64,000 bases of DNA from NCBI RefSeq assembly GCF_005049045.1, contig NZ_SUPK01000010.1:1-64000 (forward strand). The letters run 5' to 3'. Both the position numbers and the translations under genes were made by a program. A model generated the notes under the pieces. That model was given only the letters and a program-made list of their open reading frames with translations. It was not told the origin of the DNA and did no database searches. This document shows positions 39,086-48,017 of the stretch, in pieces; the first letter of the stretch is position 1; each line of letters opens with the position of its first letter. The stretch comes from Cohnella pontilimi (lineage in GTDB: Bacteria; Bacillota; Bacilli; Paenibacillales; Paenibacillaceae).

Positions 39086-40540
39086 ATGGAGCATAGCAAA
39101 CTTTCTGATCACATATTCAAAAAAGGAAAATTCATTACTCCATGGAATGAGTTCTTGACTGAAATTACAAGAGAGAACTCTTGGTATCACGGAAGGTTGC
39201 CAGAGTACCTTTGGTTAGCACTAATTATTAAGTTTTATGGTAGAGAAAAAGGCTTGTCGAAATGCAATATTATTCTTAAAAAACTAAATGAACAAGCCCC
39301 TTCATTAACCACCCCAAGATTTTCAAAGATACTTAAACTAGACACCGACAAACAAAATGAAATATTTAACTGTATTTCAACAATTGTAAGTGCTCGAGTA
39401 TTAGCACCGTTGACAGCTATTTTTACTTATTCTAGCTATCCAGTATTCTCCTCGAAATTTCAATCCTCTATTTCAGTTGAGGAAAGAATTGCAACGATAA
39501 ACACTTTGATGGAGGAGACTAGCGATCATCAAACACATCTCTCAACAGATGTACGTTTTATCGTACTATACTTTCATTTAATGTCTGGAAAATTACATAT
39601 GCCCAGAGAAGAGTTGAAAAGGCTTTTGGATTATCCCCACTTATCTCATGAAGATGAGCGTATGAGAATGATCCGACCAATGGTACGTTCATTGGAAATG
39701 ATGTTGCCAGAGATTGAACCTTTTGATGCAGAGTACCTAGAAATATTTTGGGAGGCTGTTAGTAGAATGAGTAATTGCGAGTTGTTTTATATTAAATTTT
39801 CCGACGATCTTCCCGACACACAGGATTATATGAAGCAGGTCAAAGTAATACTAGAGTACTATACGGAGTTGTTAACCTCAGCGAATCCACTTGATAATAA
39901 AATGTTGGTGTTGTTGGGTATTACCACTTACTCCTATAAAAGGTTGCTGGAGTTAGTTGATCATGAACTCTTCAATACAATTTCAGGGAGAAGCATTGTA
40001 CGCACTCTAATAGAGGACTGTATTATGATGAAATATCTACTTAAGCATGAAGCATCACACAGTGATATATGGACTGAATATCAGTACTATGGAATTGGCC
40101 AATACAAGTTGATTGTAGAAAGGTACAGACAATCGGATAAGGAGTTACCTAACAGTCATGTTGCTTATAATTACATTGATATTCTAGTTGGTGAATATAA
40201 AAACAAAGAGTTTATAGACATGGACACTACATATTTTGACAAACAAAATATCAGGGGGAAAGCTATTAGTGTAAATGAAAAAGAACTCTTTGATTTTTAT
40301 TATGATTATGATTCAGCGTTTGAACACGGGCTTTGGGGAGCTATTCGCGAAAGTTCCTTAATAAAGTGCAATACACCTTCGCATCAATATCACTGTGTTC
40401 CAGATATCGAAAATAATCAGAAATTAAATAGCGTTTGGTATGATTGTGTGAAGGTTATGAATAAAACTCTTGGAATTCTAGAGGATGTGTTTGGACTTCC
40501 TCCACATTTATCGAAAGGTGTAAAGGAATATGAGCAATAA
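39086..40540 (+). CDS. DUF5677-like protein of unknown function
   Basis: A 484-residue soluble protein. The region ~305-420 (ISGRSIVRTLIEDCIMMKYLLKH, then FDFYYDYDSAFEHGLWGA) resembles the DUF5677 group, in which an R-S/I-x-x-E/R-x-L-I-x-x helix and a later S-x-x-x-H-x-x-W motif recur. The first 300 residues are helical and unrecognised (an IKFYGREKGLSKCN motif near 50). AT-rich like the whole island. AAGGG lies 5' of ATG 39086. It overlaps the next gene by 11 bp, so the two form one translational unit and probably one system. Confidence 0.55.
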   Translation: MEHSKLSDHIFKKGKFITPWNEFLTEITRENSWYHGRLPEYLWLALIIKFYGREKGLSKCNIILKKLNEQAPSLTTPRFSKILKLDTDKQNEIFNCISTIVSARVLAPLTAIFTYSSYPVFSSKFQSSISVEERIATINTLMEETSDHQTHLSTDVRFIVLYFHLMSGKLHMPREELKRLLDYPHLSHEDERMRMIRPMVRSLEMMLPEIEPFDAEYLEIFWEAVSRMSNCELFYIKFSDDLPDTQDYMKQVKVILEYYTELLTSANPLDNKMLVLLGITTYSYKRLLELVDHELFNTISGRSIVRTLIEDCIMMKYLLKHEASHSDIWTEYQYYGIGQYKLIVERYRQSDKELPNSHVAYNYIDILVGEYKNKEFIDMDTTYFDKQNIRGKAISVNEKELFDFYYDYDSAFEHGLWGAIRESSLIKCNTPSHQYHCVPDIENNQKLNSVWYDCVKVMNKTLGILEDVFGLPPHLSKGVKEYEQ

Positions 40541-41627
40541 CATGTTAATAGATGAGTTGCATCGTATTCAAATTGAATATAGGAGTGTTTTGGAGACTGC
40601 ATTAACAAACATCTATAAAAAAGAATCCAGCGCCATTATAGATGAAATCGGGGTGTTTTGGGAGCGTAATAAGAAAGTTGTACAGTGTATTTTGCGGTAT
40701 CTATTTCCTCCATTTGAGGGATATGTCTTTACTTCGGCAACGATTTTGGACTTAGATGATAGTGAGCATTACCCATTTATATCACTGGGTAAGTTTCATT
40801 TCTGGGACGACCCCCTATATAAGTATGTAACGATGCTTCAAAATACAGAAATAAATAAAGAATTTGATCAAAAAATGAGAATACAGATAATATCTACAAT
40901 TGGGGATAATATAAAGATTGTCAATCAAGCATTTGGGATTATCTACATTTTACCAATCAGATTAATTACGGAAGCCAATCAGCTAGCTCATGAAGCCGCT
41001 ACTAAGGCTTTTTTTAGCTTGTTTAAAGATGAACTTGATTTCACAACGTATAAAAACAATTTTAAAACAATAATTGATGTAAAGAAGGGGTTATCAGTTG
41101 GCGAAAAGCACATAATTCTATTAGACGGTGAAGATGCAACTCTTGATCTTGAAACTAGATTCAGGAAATACAAGGAAACGACTGTTTTACCGCTGTCATC
41201 TGATGCTTCAGATGCAGAAATTTTTTGGTTTGGTGTATATAGTTATTTATTACAGGCATTCGATACTATACTTGTTAGCTTAGAACATAAATTGATTCCC
41301 TATATTAGGTATGAAGTAGCCTTTAAATATATAGTAAAAATCTCAGGAAATTTCGGTGACAACGAGGAACTGTCAGATATGCTGCTTAAATGTATTGTAG
41401 CCCATCTTTTACATCATAACTTCGACAAACAAATAATAGATGATATTGATTTTAGAGAATACTATAAGGCTGTTCAAAGTTATGGTATTGAAAAAAAAAT
41501 ATTTGGTGATATAAAACAAAAAAATTTAGGTTTATCCAGTATGTCATTAAGGGATTTAACAACAATAATTGATAATACTTTTGAAAGTTTTTTTACTAGG
41601 TTTCATGAAGAGAGAATTAATCCATGA
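40530..41627 (+). CDS. Unrecognised protein, partner of the DUF5677-like gene
   Basis: A 365-residue protein I do not recognise. It is rich in charged and aromatic residues and mostly helical by eye, with no signal peptide and no P-loop. Possible features are a hydrophobic stretch FGIIYILPIRLI (~135-146) and a helical tail. The start ATG 40530 lies inside the previous gene (11-bp overlap) after AAAGGAAT; ATG 40542 is an alternative. The overlap predicts fixed stoichiometry with the upstream product. Same AT-rich composition. Confidence 0.7.
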   Translation: MSNNMLIDELHRIQIEYRSVLETALTNIYKKESSAIIDEIGVFWERNKKVVQCILRYLFPPFEGYVFTSATILDLDDSEHYPFISLGKFHFWDDPLYKYVTMLQNTEINKEFDQKMRIQIISTIGDNIKIVNQAFGIIYILPIRLITEANQLAHEAATKAFFSLFKDELDFTTYKNNFKTIIDVKKGLSVGEKHIILLDGEDATLDLETRFRKYKETTVLPLSSDASDAEIFWFGVYSYLLQAFDTILVSLEHKLIPYIRYEVAFKYIVKISGNFGDNEELSDMLLKCIVAHLLHHNFDKQIIDDIDFREYYKAVQSYGIEKKIFGDIKQKNLGLSSMSLRDLTTIIDNTFESFFTRFHEERINP

Positions 41628-41745
41628 ATTAAGATATTTTATAGACGGCTCGAGCTCGAGCCTCCAATAGCAGTGCATACCCATGGCAGGGCCGCATAAG
41701 TTGGCTAAACCACAACTCCGAACAACTCTTAGTTATATATAATAA
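41628..41745 (+). other. Spacer with a 16-bp perfect palindrome
   Basis: GGCTCGAGCTCGAGCC (41647-41662) stands alone in AT-rich DNA just after the unknown gene and has no T-run, so it is not a classic terminator. A GTCAACC box is at 41757. No gene is seen. Confidence 0.5.
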
Positions 41746-41925
41746 TTGCTGCGGAAGTCAACCGTCACGGCCTCTAGAACCAACTCCACAGCCGGGTTGA
41801 ATTTGCTACGTGGAAAGTCGTTAGCCGAGCGTGCACACGATGCCGAAGTCTTTGAATTGGAGATTGTTAGCTATGCGGGGAATCCGGTAGCGACCGGGGA
41901 TGAAGAACAAACGAGCAAGGCATAA
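41746..41925 (+). pseudogene. Rhodanese 3'-end copy (remnant 2)
   Basis: An open frame without a start codon that ends in VSYAGNPVATGDEEQTSKA and TAA (41923-41925). The stretch SY..NPVA.G.E matches the end of the intact rhodanese (ISYRENPVAVGEE). The DNA shares GAATCCGGT and, after the stop, AGTATGCAA, with the intact locus. Only the last ~15 codons match (from ~41863); the part upstream is unrelated. This is what is expected where an element carried its own copy of the gene end. Confidence 0.6.
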
Positions 41926-42153
41926 CAGTATGCAAATTCTGATTACATCGCCATATGGGCTGTATGCCCCGACGATGTATTTTCAATATCTGGAGTCAAC
42001 ACGAGGTCAACACCGCCTGCTGGCAGTTACCTTGCAAGTCACTTGCAACGCGAGTCGGACGTTACGCATGAACACGCTCGTGTATAAAGACAAAGGGCTG
42101 GGATGCCCTACCATTGCGGTGTAGCAAGCCCGGCCCAGATATACGAGTCAACA
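41926..42153 (+). repeat. Integration-type module B
   Basis: After the second rhodanese tail: AGTATGCAA, an imperfect hairpin ending in GTATTTT, then GTCAACA at 41995 and 42006 (11 bp apart) and a distal GTCAACA at 42147. The segment 42085-42135 (CTACCAT, CGGTGT, then CCCGGCCC) is similar to 45620-45655 of module E. The stretch between modules B and C (42154-42339) shows nothing I can name. Confidence 0.6.
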
Positions 42154-42339
42154 GTAACCTGGTTTACGTGTTTAGCTTTGTCTCTAGGTAGTGTCACATT
42201 CGGCCGTCTCCTTTCAAAATACAACTTTAGCACTTATTTATTTATAAATTTCCCCATTTAATATTATTGACACAAGACAAACGAAAACATCCCTTTCTTC
42301 TTCGCTAATAGCAGGTAATAGACGATAGTACTTTCGAAA

Positions 42340-42581
42340 TAAATACATTGCCTTTGGGCAAACGCGTTGGTGATGTATTTTTTATGCCTCAAAGTCAACA
42401 TGGAGTCAACAAGTCATGCTTGAAAATACTTGCAGAACGAAAACCGAATTCTAGCTTGTATCTACGCGAAACTCTGCAAAGACAGAGAAGAGCCCCGCCA
42501 TAGCGGTTGCTACAAACGCTGATCCTCTTAAGTAAGTCAACAACTAAACGCAACAAGAATGAAATCAACGCAAAGTCAACG
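42340..42581 (+). repeat. Integration-type module C
   Basis: A hairpin with ATGTATTTTTTATG, then GTCAACA at 42394 and 42405 (11 bp apart), a single GTCAACA at 42536, and a pair ATCAACG at 42564 and GTCAACG at 42575 (11 bp apart). The single box and the distal pair have the same spacing as in module A (28 versus 27 bp). A TTGAAAATACTT block (42419) recurs in module E as CTGAAAATACTT. No rhodanese tail precedes this copy. A degenerate fourth-type site lies at 42718. Confidence 0.62.
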
Positions 42582-42593
42582 TTCATAGCAATT

Positions 42594-42650
42594 AAAAAAA
42601 CCAAGCGAGCAGGGGTCAATTACATCCCTGTTTGCTTGGTTTTCTCTTTT
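42594..42650. terminator. Bidirectional terminator hairpin in the island
   Basis: A 10-bp outer stem AAAACCAAGC / GCTTGGTTTT (42597-42606 with 42634-42643) and an inner CAGGG / CCCTG, flanked by an A-run on the left and a T-run on the right, so it could work on both strands. No gene is seen from here to the 3' end of the KAP-like gene at 42898. Confidence 0.75.
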
Positions 42651-42897
42651 TTCACGGATCGGGTTGATTAGCCATATAAGGCACATAGATCAGTGGCGGT
42701 GTTTTTGCATGTCCGGAATCAACACAGAGCCAATCATCAAGTTATACAAATATGAGCAGCATCGAGCAGATCAAAACTAACATACTCACATAAACTATGA
42801 ATATGTTTATATGGATTGAAAAAAACAATGGTATAAAATGAAAGTCGATTCAAGATAAAATTAATGGTGCTAATATGGAACATTCCCAGATGGTAGC

Positions 42898-45204
42898 TTA
42901 GTTAATGCCTAATTTTTGTAGTATTCCGTCTAAGTAGATCTGTAAGTTGTTTTCAGTATCCAATCCTTGGTCGGGGTGGAAGTAAACTGAAATATAAGTC
43001 GCCAAGCTTGGGAATTCATTATTAACAATATTATCCAAAAGGCTCTTAAAAGAGGAATAGGTCTTTTTACCATTACCACCTTGAGCGTGAATTAGAAAAC
43101 ATAGATAGTTGTTCTTTTGCGAATGAATATTATAATCTTTAAAAGAGTTAATAGTTCTGTAAATATTGTCTTTCATTATTGATATATTCGCAGAATTTAT
43201 TATTTTCACTTCAAATAATGCATCAGGATATTGATCCAAGTTGCTAGAGGCAATAAAATCAAATCTAAATCTACTATTTGTAGTTGGGACGATCTGAGTT
43301 TCGCGAGTGACAGAAAGATTATAGCCATTAAAGTGTAACTTAGTCATATAAAACGAATAATGCTCGATAAATTGAGCTTTGAACTTATTAATCTCGAAAG
43401 AATAATTTTGAACATGATCCAAATCTTCAATAGTAACATCTTGTCCGTGTACAATTTTATTTCTTAAATCAATAATTACATTTAACCGATTTCCCTCAAT
43501 CCAGCTTCTGGGAAGAAGTTCGATTTCGACAAACTTTCTAAGCATTTGAATAATAGATTTATGATTTTTATCATGAAATACTTCAAGATAAATTGTGCGA
43601 ATATATTTTTCGAGTTCTATGAAATCTCTTAGAAATTTTGATTGGAATTCATCAGTAACACCAAGTATTGTTTCAGTTTTAATGGTTACTCGATCTGTCC
43701 ATCTGAAATAGGGAATATCTTCTCCGTCATCAGACCGCTCCAATTTCTTTTCCAATAGCCCGGATGTTGTTAAATCATCAAGTAGTTTTACAACAATAAC
43801 ATTGAGTCGAGCGAAACTCCAACTTGGATGAGAAGTTTTATAATCACTGACCAAATTGTAAATGTCTTCCTTGCAAAAGAAAGAGCTTCCTTTTAATTTC
43901 ATTTTTAGAATCCACAAATGCAATTGAGTAATAAAAAAATCAATAATACCATCACTATAATCGGTATTTATGAGATCCTCATTAATAATTTTTTCTACTT
44001 GCTCTAATAATAAAGCATCTGTTTTATATACTTGTTTACTCTCTTCTGGAATTTCAATAAAGGCTAAGTTATCTCTCCATAATATATCTTGACGAATAAG
44101 ATTGAGAAATCGCCTCGGTAATCGATTTGAATTTAATACTTTCGATTTTACATAATCGATGACATTAGTGTCGTTTATATTGGCTGGGTCGAAGATAATG
44201 TTTGAAAATATATCAAAAAAAGTCCTAGTTGATAATAATGGAATGTGAAGTGTTTTTGAAAAAATACTTGCTATTAAGGCATCATCGTGTGTGTGGGCTG
44301 TATGAAATTTATAATATAAATTCTGACCTGAAACCAATATGAAACTTGCTAATCCCGACAATAAAAGAGGTTTTAATTCAGCAATTAACAACTCAACTTT
44401 TTCATTTTCATCGATCTTATCTAACTCATCAACAATAAATACCGGTAAAATGCGTAGTTTATTGAGATCTACTAATATTTTATTTAATTGAAACTCGGCA
44501 ATTTCATCGTCATAGAGAGTCTTTCTGCTTATTTCAGAATATTTTGTTTTGTTTTTTGTCTGTTTTACATTAAATTTAATCAATTCGAATGCCGCCCAGA
44601 ACAAGGGGGCGCAAAAGAAAAGAGTATCAAGATATTTATTTTTTCTTAGATCTAATAACCACTCAAAAATATTAAACCTTAAATTTAATCCTGTTAACAG
44701 TAGCAATACTAATGCTATTGTCATTTTCTTAACATCAACTTGTACTTCAGTAGACAAATTTGATTCTTGTTTCTGACTATCATTTTGGGAATATACAATC
44801 TCACGATAAGTACGTTCATATAATAGTTCTAGTGAGGTGATAATCTCGGCATTCTTCTCCCTTATTTCTTTAAAGTTTTGTATTTCTGTTACCGAGTGAT
44901 AGACCTGACGAATAATCTTTCGTAGTAGTAGAGAATAACTTTCATATTTGGCTAGGTTTAAGTTTATGAAGACAATTTGTTTTCCATCGCTTCTTTTCTC
45001 TTTAATATCTTGTGATACTCTTTTAATAAACGAAGTTTTACCTGCGCCTCGATATCCGGAAATCAAAAAACAAGTAGGAGTACCGTTAAGCATTTCCTGC
45101 TTAAATTGTGAAATTAGTTCTTCATCGTCGAAAACAAATAAATCTTCAGTACTTCCACTATAGGGAGAATCACTTATTGAGTTATGTTTAATTTGAATTT
45201 CCAT
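42898..45204 (-). CDS. KAP-type P-loop NTPase fused to HEPN-like and nuclease-like motifs
   Basis: A 768-residue protein. Walker A GYRGAGKT at 50-57; two hydrophobic segments (~161-180 and ~191-210) inserted between Walker A and Walker B, as in KAP NTPases; Walker B LPVFIVDELDKID at 253-265; an arginine-rich RLPRRFLNLIRQ near 361-372. Further on, RNKIVHG at 581-587 fits the HEPN RNxxxH signature, and RFDFIAS (D649) with FEVKI (E665, K667) fits a PD-(D/E)XK core. This combination suggests a membrane-tethered defence effector; the domain calls are by motif only. The start has the SD GTGGGGGT. Strongly AT-rich; on the opposite strand to its neighbours. A single-gene cassette between modules C and E. 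Confidence 0.75.
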   Translation of the reverse strand: MEIQIKHNSISDSPYSGSTEDLFVFDDEELISQFKQEMLNGTPTCFLISGYRGAGKTSFIKRVSQDIKEKRSDGKQIVFINLNLAKYESYSLLLRKIIRQVYHSVTEIQNFKEIREKNAEIITSLELLYERTYREIVYSQNDSQKQESNLSTEVQVDVKKMTIALVLLLLTGLNLRFNIFEWLLDLRKNKYLDTLFFCAPLFWAAFELIKFNVKQTKNKTKYSEISRKTLYDDEIAEFQLNKILVDLNKLRILPVFIVDELDKIDENEKVELLIAELKPLLLSGLASFILVSGQNLYYKFHTAHTHDDALIASIFSKTLHIPLLSTRTFFDIFSNIIFDPANINDTNVIDYVKSKVLNSNRLPRRFLNLIRQDILWRDNLAFIEIPEESKQVYKTDALLLEQVEKIINEDLINTDYSDGIIDFFITQLHLWILKMKLKGSSFFCKEDIYNLVSDYKTSHPSWSFARLNVIVVKLLDDLTTSGLLEKKLERSDDGEDIPYFRWTDRVTIKTETILGVTDEFQSKFLRDFIELEKYIRTIYLEVFHDKNHKSIIQMLRKFVEIELLPRSWIEGNRLNVIIDLRNKIVHGQDVTIEDLDHVQNYSFEINKFKAQFIEHYSFYMTKLHFNGYNLSVTRETQIVPTTNSRFRFDFIASSNLDQYPDALFEVKIINSANISIMKDNIYRTINSFKDYNIHSQKNNYLCFLIHAQGGNGKKTYSSFKSLLDNIVNNEFPSLATYISVYFHPDQGLDTENNLQIYLDGILQKLGIN

Positions 45205-45364
45205 ATTTATACCCCCACTGCAGATAATTAATTGCCGTAGAGTCCACTAAATAAAACTATGGGCACGACTATTACCATATTCGACCAACTTCGACTTTTT
45301 CCTGTATTATGTAGTGGGAATTCAAGTTCAGGATCCTTTTTAAGAATTCTTGTCTTTGTAATCA

Positions 45365-45457
45365 ATTGTTGATTGGCTCACAGATCGAAGCAAATGGGGG
45401 GATTGGGTGAGCGACCGGGTGGAGGTGGGGGACGAAGAAGTGTCGAAACAGAAATAG
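45365..45457 (+). pseudogene. Rhodanese 3'-end copy (remnant 3)
   Basis: An open frame without a start codon that ends in WGDWVSDRVEVGDEEVSKQK and TAG (45455-45457). It aligns with the intact rhodanese C-terminus WSDWISYRENPVAVGEE over W.DW.S....V.VG.EE. GC-rich compared with the AT-rich KAP gene beside it, consistent with an origin in a core-type gene. It is followed 14 bp later by module E. Confidence 0.62.
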
Positions 45458-45470
45458 TAGTAAGTTTATG

Positions 45471-45660
45471 TTGAATATAGGGCGCGGTTTAATGAACACA
45501 GTCGCTCTATTTTTTTTATGGACCGAAGTCAACACGGAGTGAACAAGCGGTTGCTGAAAATACTTAGAGGTCAACGAACCGAGCACGCGCTCGTATCCTT
45601 TGTACAGGCAAAAAGAAGGCCGGGAAGCCTACCATCACGGTGTGCAACCCGACCCCTTGC
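45471..45660 (+). repeat. Integration-type module E
   Basis: A hairpin (TAGGGCG / CGCTCTA) with eight T, then GTCAACA at 45528 and GTGAACA at 45539 (11 bp apart), CTGAAAATACTT, and GTCAACG at 45570. From the T-run through the first box (ATG..CGAAGTCAACACGGAGT) it is nearly identical to module A 8.9 kb away. This is the rightmost copy. Confidence 0.65.
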
Positions 45661-46142
45661 GTCTCTTGCTCAGGCACTGACCTGACGAAACTTCAACTAT
45701 AGCAATAATTTCTAAACCTCTATCATTCGGCAGGGTTTGAGATTACTGCAGAGTCTAATTATTATGTGATCTCTATCAATGAGTTTTAGCGAGAGGCCAC
45801 ACGGGAGCGGGTTGGAGGGCTGTGACAGGTTGCCGTAGGCGGGCTGCTGCATCCCTCTTTGGGTTCCGTTCAACAGCTTGCAAACAAGAGGTTGAGGAAA
45901 GCAGTTACAGGAACCCCGGAGCCAGCAAAGCTCCTGACGGGCAGATATGTGAAACGTATTCCAACAAAAAGTTGATAAAAAACTGACATAACACAATGAT
46001 TTTAATTTGGTAAAATAATGAAAAGTGAGGAGGTACATGTAATGGAGCCAGGTATAAAGAATATGCAAAGATGTGATGGATAAAACCTGTTAATATTCCC
46101 AATGCCCTTAAAGTTATTCAAGGCAATAAGGAGGATAAAAGA
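45661..46142. other. Non-coding stretch, nothing recognised
   Basis: No supportable gene. A GC-rich segment (45790-45950) in AT-rich surroundings may be a remnant of another element, but I recognise no terminal repeats. AAGGAGG just before 46143 is the SD of the VOC gene. Confidence 0.4.
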
Positions 46143-46763
46143 ATGAGCAATGTTAAAGAAATACCTGCCGATAATCTGTTGAACAAAAAAACAAATGGTG
46201 CAGATGTGATCGGTTACTGCTGCATGAGATTTCCGGTCACAGATTTGAAAAAGTCGATAGATTTTTATTGCAATGTGTTGGGCTATGAATTGTTTTCGGC
46301 AGATTATTCGTTTGGAGAGGCACATGTCGGATTGAAAAATAGAAACGGTCCCGGTATTTTTTTGATGGAAACCAAACCGGACGATATCACACAATTGAAG
46401 TTTGTATTTCCACGCTCATTCTTTGTCACAAATAGCACTGGGCACGTGACGATGGTTGAGCTATTAACGAATGATTTGCTTGCTTTGCATGAACGGATTA
46501 AACAAGCCGGAGCCCATATTGATAATGAACCTGTATTTACGAATCAATTCGGTTACTTCACCTTTTATGATCCGGACGGGCACTACATTCGGGCTGTCGA
46601 AGAAAGAGGCGTGTTTTTCGACTTGCAGCGAAGAATGAGTTCAACACTCAAAAGGGATCTGACTGAGCACGAGAATCAATTGCTATGGGGGCTGTGTGAA
46701 AATGCCAGTGATGAACAGCAAAAGTTTCTCAGCTCCATCATCTCGGAAATTAGAGGTTCATAA
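46143..46763 (+). CDS. VOC (glyoxalase/dioxygenase-fold) family protein
   Basis: A 206-residue protein. Residues ~22-155 form a vicinal-oxygen-chelate unit: CCMRFPVTDLKKSIDFYCNVLGYELF at the start and FTFYDPDGHYIRAVE at the end (metal-type Glu in AVEE). The C-terminal ~45 residues form a helical extension. The substrate cannot be told. AAGGAGG SD. Its stop overlaps the last codons of the convergent small membrane protein. Confidence 0.8.
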   Translation: MSNVKEIPADNLLNKKTNGADVIGYCCMRFPVTDLKKSIDFYCNVLGYELFSADYSFGEAHVGLKNRNGPGIFLMETKPDDITQLKFVFPRSFFVTNSTGHVTMVELLTNDLLALHERIKQAGAHIDNEPVFTNQFGYFTFYDPDGHYIRAVEERGVFFDLQRRMSSTLKRDLTEHENQLLWGLCENASDEQQKFLSSIISEIRGS

Positions 46764-46964
46764 GCAGCCCTGATTGTCGTTTTTGCTATGATGGGAATTT
46801 TGGTACTTTCTCTTTTTGTAAAGCACTTCATTTATTAGAGCAATTAATAAAAGTAACGGCCCGAATAAATCATATACATTCCAATGATCATCCAATAAAA
46901 ATCTTAGAAAGTAAGCTAGTCCTCCCAATAATAGCACTCTTATTAATAGCCACCTATTTAACAT
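46758..46964 (-). CDS. Small membrane protein, two predicted helices
   Basis: A 68-residue protein with hydrophobic segments LLIRVLLLGGLAYFLRFLL and VYDLFGPLLLLIALINEVLY, and a basic, Asn/His-rich tail. ATG 46964 has the SD GGAGGTG 5 bp upstream; an in-frame ATG further upstream (46994) lacks one. The 3' ends of this gene and the VOC gene overlap by 6 bp. Function unknown. Confidence 0.6.
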   Translation of the reverse strand: MLNRWLLIRVLLLGGLAYFLRFLLDDHWNVYDLFGPLLLLIALINEVLYKKRKYQNSHHSKNDNQGCL

Positions 46965-47078
46965 CAACGCACCTCCATCCTTTTTACTAACCATGGTGTA
47001 ATTTTATTTTAATTTGTATGAAGCAAGGGTCATAACAAGCATGTTTCGCCAGATACGATTGTTTAGGGTGCCTTGTTA

Positions 47079-47963
47079 CTAGGCCTTCCGGAAGAAGTGG
47101 ATCACGAACTCCCGGAAACGGATGGCGGCTTCGGACAGATAGTGCTTCCGGTTCCAGGCTATACCGAAGGTTCGCAGGCATACGGGATCTTTGACTTTCA
47201 CCTGGGCCGTGTTCGAGTTGGAGGCTCTGTTGCCCAGCGAGAGGGGCAGCGTGAAGGTGATGCCGAGCCCCATCTCGACCAGCGTCTGGATCGAGCTGGC
47301 CTCTTCGAGCTCGAAGGCAATACGGGGCTCAAAGCCTGCTTGGCGGCAGAATCCGTCTGTAATCTCCCGGAAGTGGGAGTGGGAGGCTAGCGCGATGAAG
47401 GGCTCGTTCGCCGCTTCGCTCAGCGAGATGCAGTCCCTGGAGGCAAACCGATGGGAGCTAGGAACGGTTAAGCATAATTCTTCTTCCGCCAATGTCAGCC
47501 ACTCGATGTCCGGCCCCGTAACCGGCGTGGTGGAGATGGATAAATCGATGGCGGCATTCTCGAGCTCGTTCTGGATCTCTAGCACGGAGCCCAATTGATG
47601 CTGGATAATACGGACATGAGGATGATCGGTTAAGAACTCTTTGAGAAGCATCGGCAGTACGTAGGGGAGCGTGATCGAGATCGATACGACGCCATGCTGC
47701 AGTCCGGCCATGTCGGCAAGCTCGCGTTCGCCTTCTTCCAGTTCAAAGAAAGCCCGTTCGACGCGCCTGAGGTAGGTTCTGCCGAAGGCGTTCAGCTTGA
47801 CCCGTCTCCCCTCGCGTACAAACAGAGGAACGCCAAGCTTCTTCTCCAGGCGATGAATCGAGTTGCTCAGCGACGGCTGCGATACGTTCAACTCCCGGGC
47901 TGCCTGCGTAAAATGCTCCAGTCTGGCGACCGTTTGAAAATATTTCAGTTGAAGAAATTCCAT
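47079..47963 (-). CDS. LysR-family transcriptional regulator
   Basis: A 294-residue LTTR. N-terminal winged HTH (LKYFQTVARLEHFTQAAREL, SQPSLSNSIHRLEKKLGVPL), then the periplasmic-binding-protein-like effector domain. Divergently transcribed from an MFS exporter 113 bp away, the classical layout in which an LTTR controls its neighbour. Confidence 0.92.
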   Translation of the reverse strand: MEFLQLKYFQTVARLEHFTQAARELNVSQPSLSNSIHRLEKKLGVPLFVREGRRVKLNAFGRTYLRRVERAFFELEEGERELADMAGLQHGVVSISITLPYVLPMLLKEFLTDHPHVRIIQHQLGSVLEIQNELENAAIDLSISTTPVTGPDIEWLTLAEEELCLTVPSSHRFASRDCISLSEAANEPFIALASHSHFREITDGFCRQAGFEPRIAFELEEASSIQTLVEMGLGITFTLPLSLGNRASNSNTAQVKVKDPVCLRTFGIAWNRKHYLSEAAIRFREFVIHFFRKA

Positions 47964-48017
47964 TGATTAACATCCTTTATATATCACATTCATGAAATGA
48001 ATTTATTATTAAATAAG

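Noticed and set aside
45712..46068. 118-codon minus-strand frame left of the VOC gene
   Set aside because: No SD, low-complexity aromatic-rich start, and it crosses a sharp composition change; no family resemblance.
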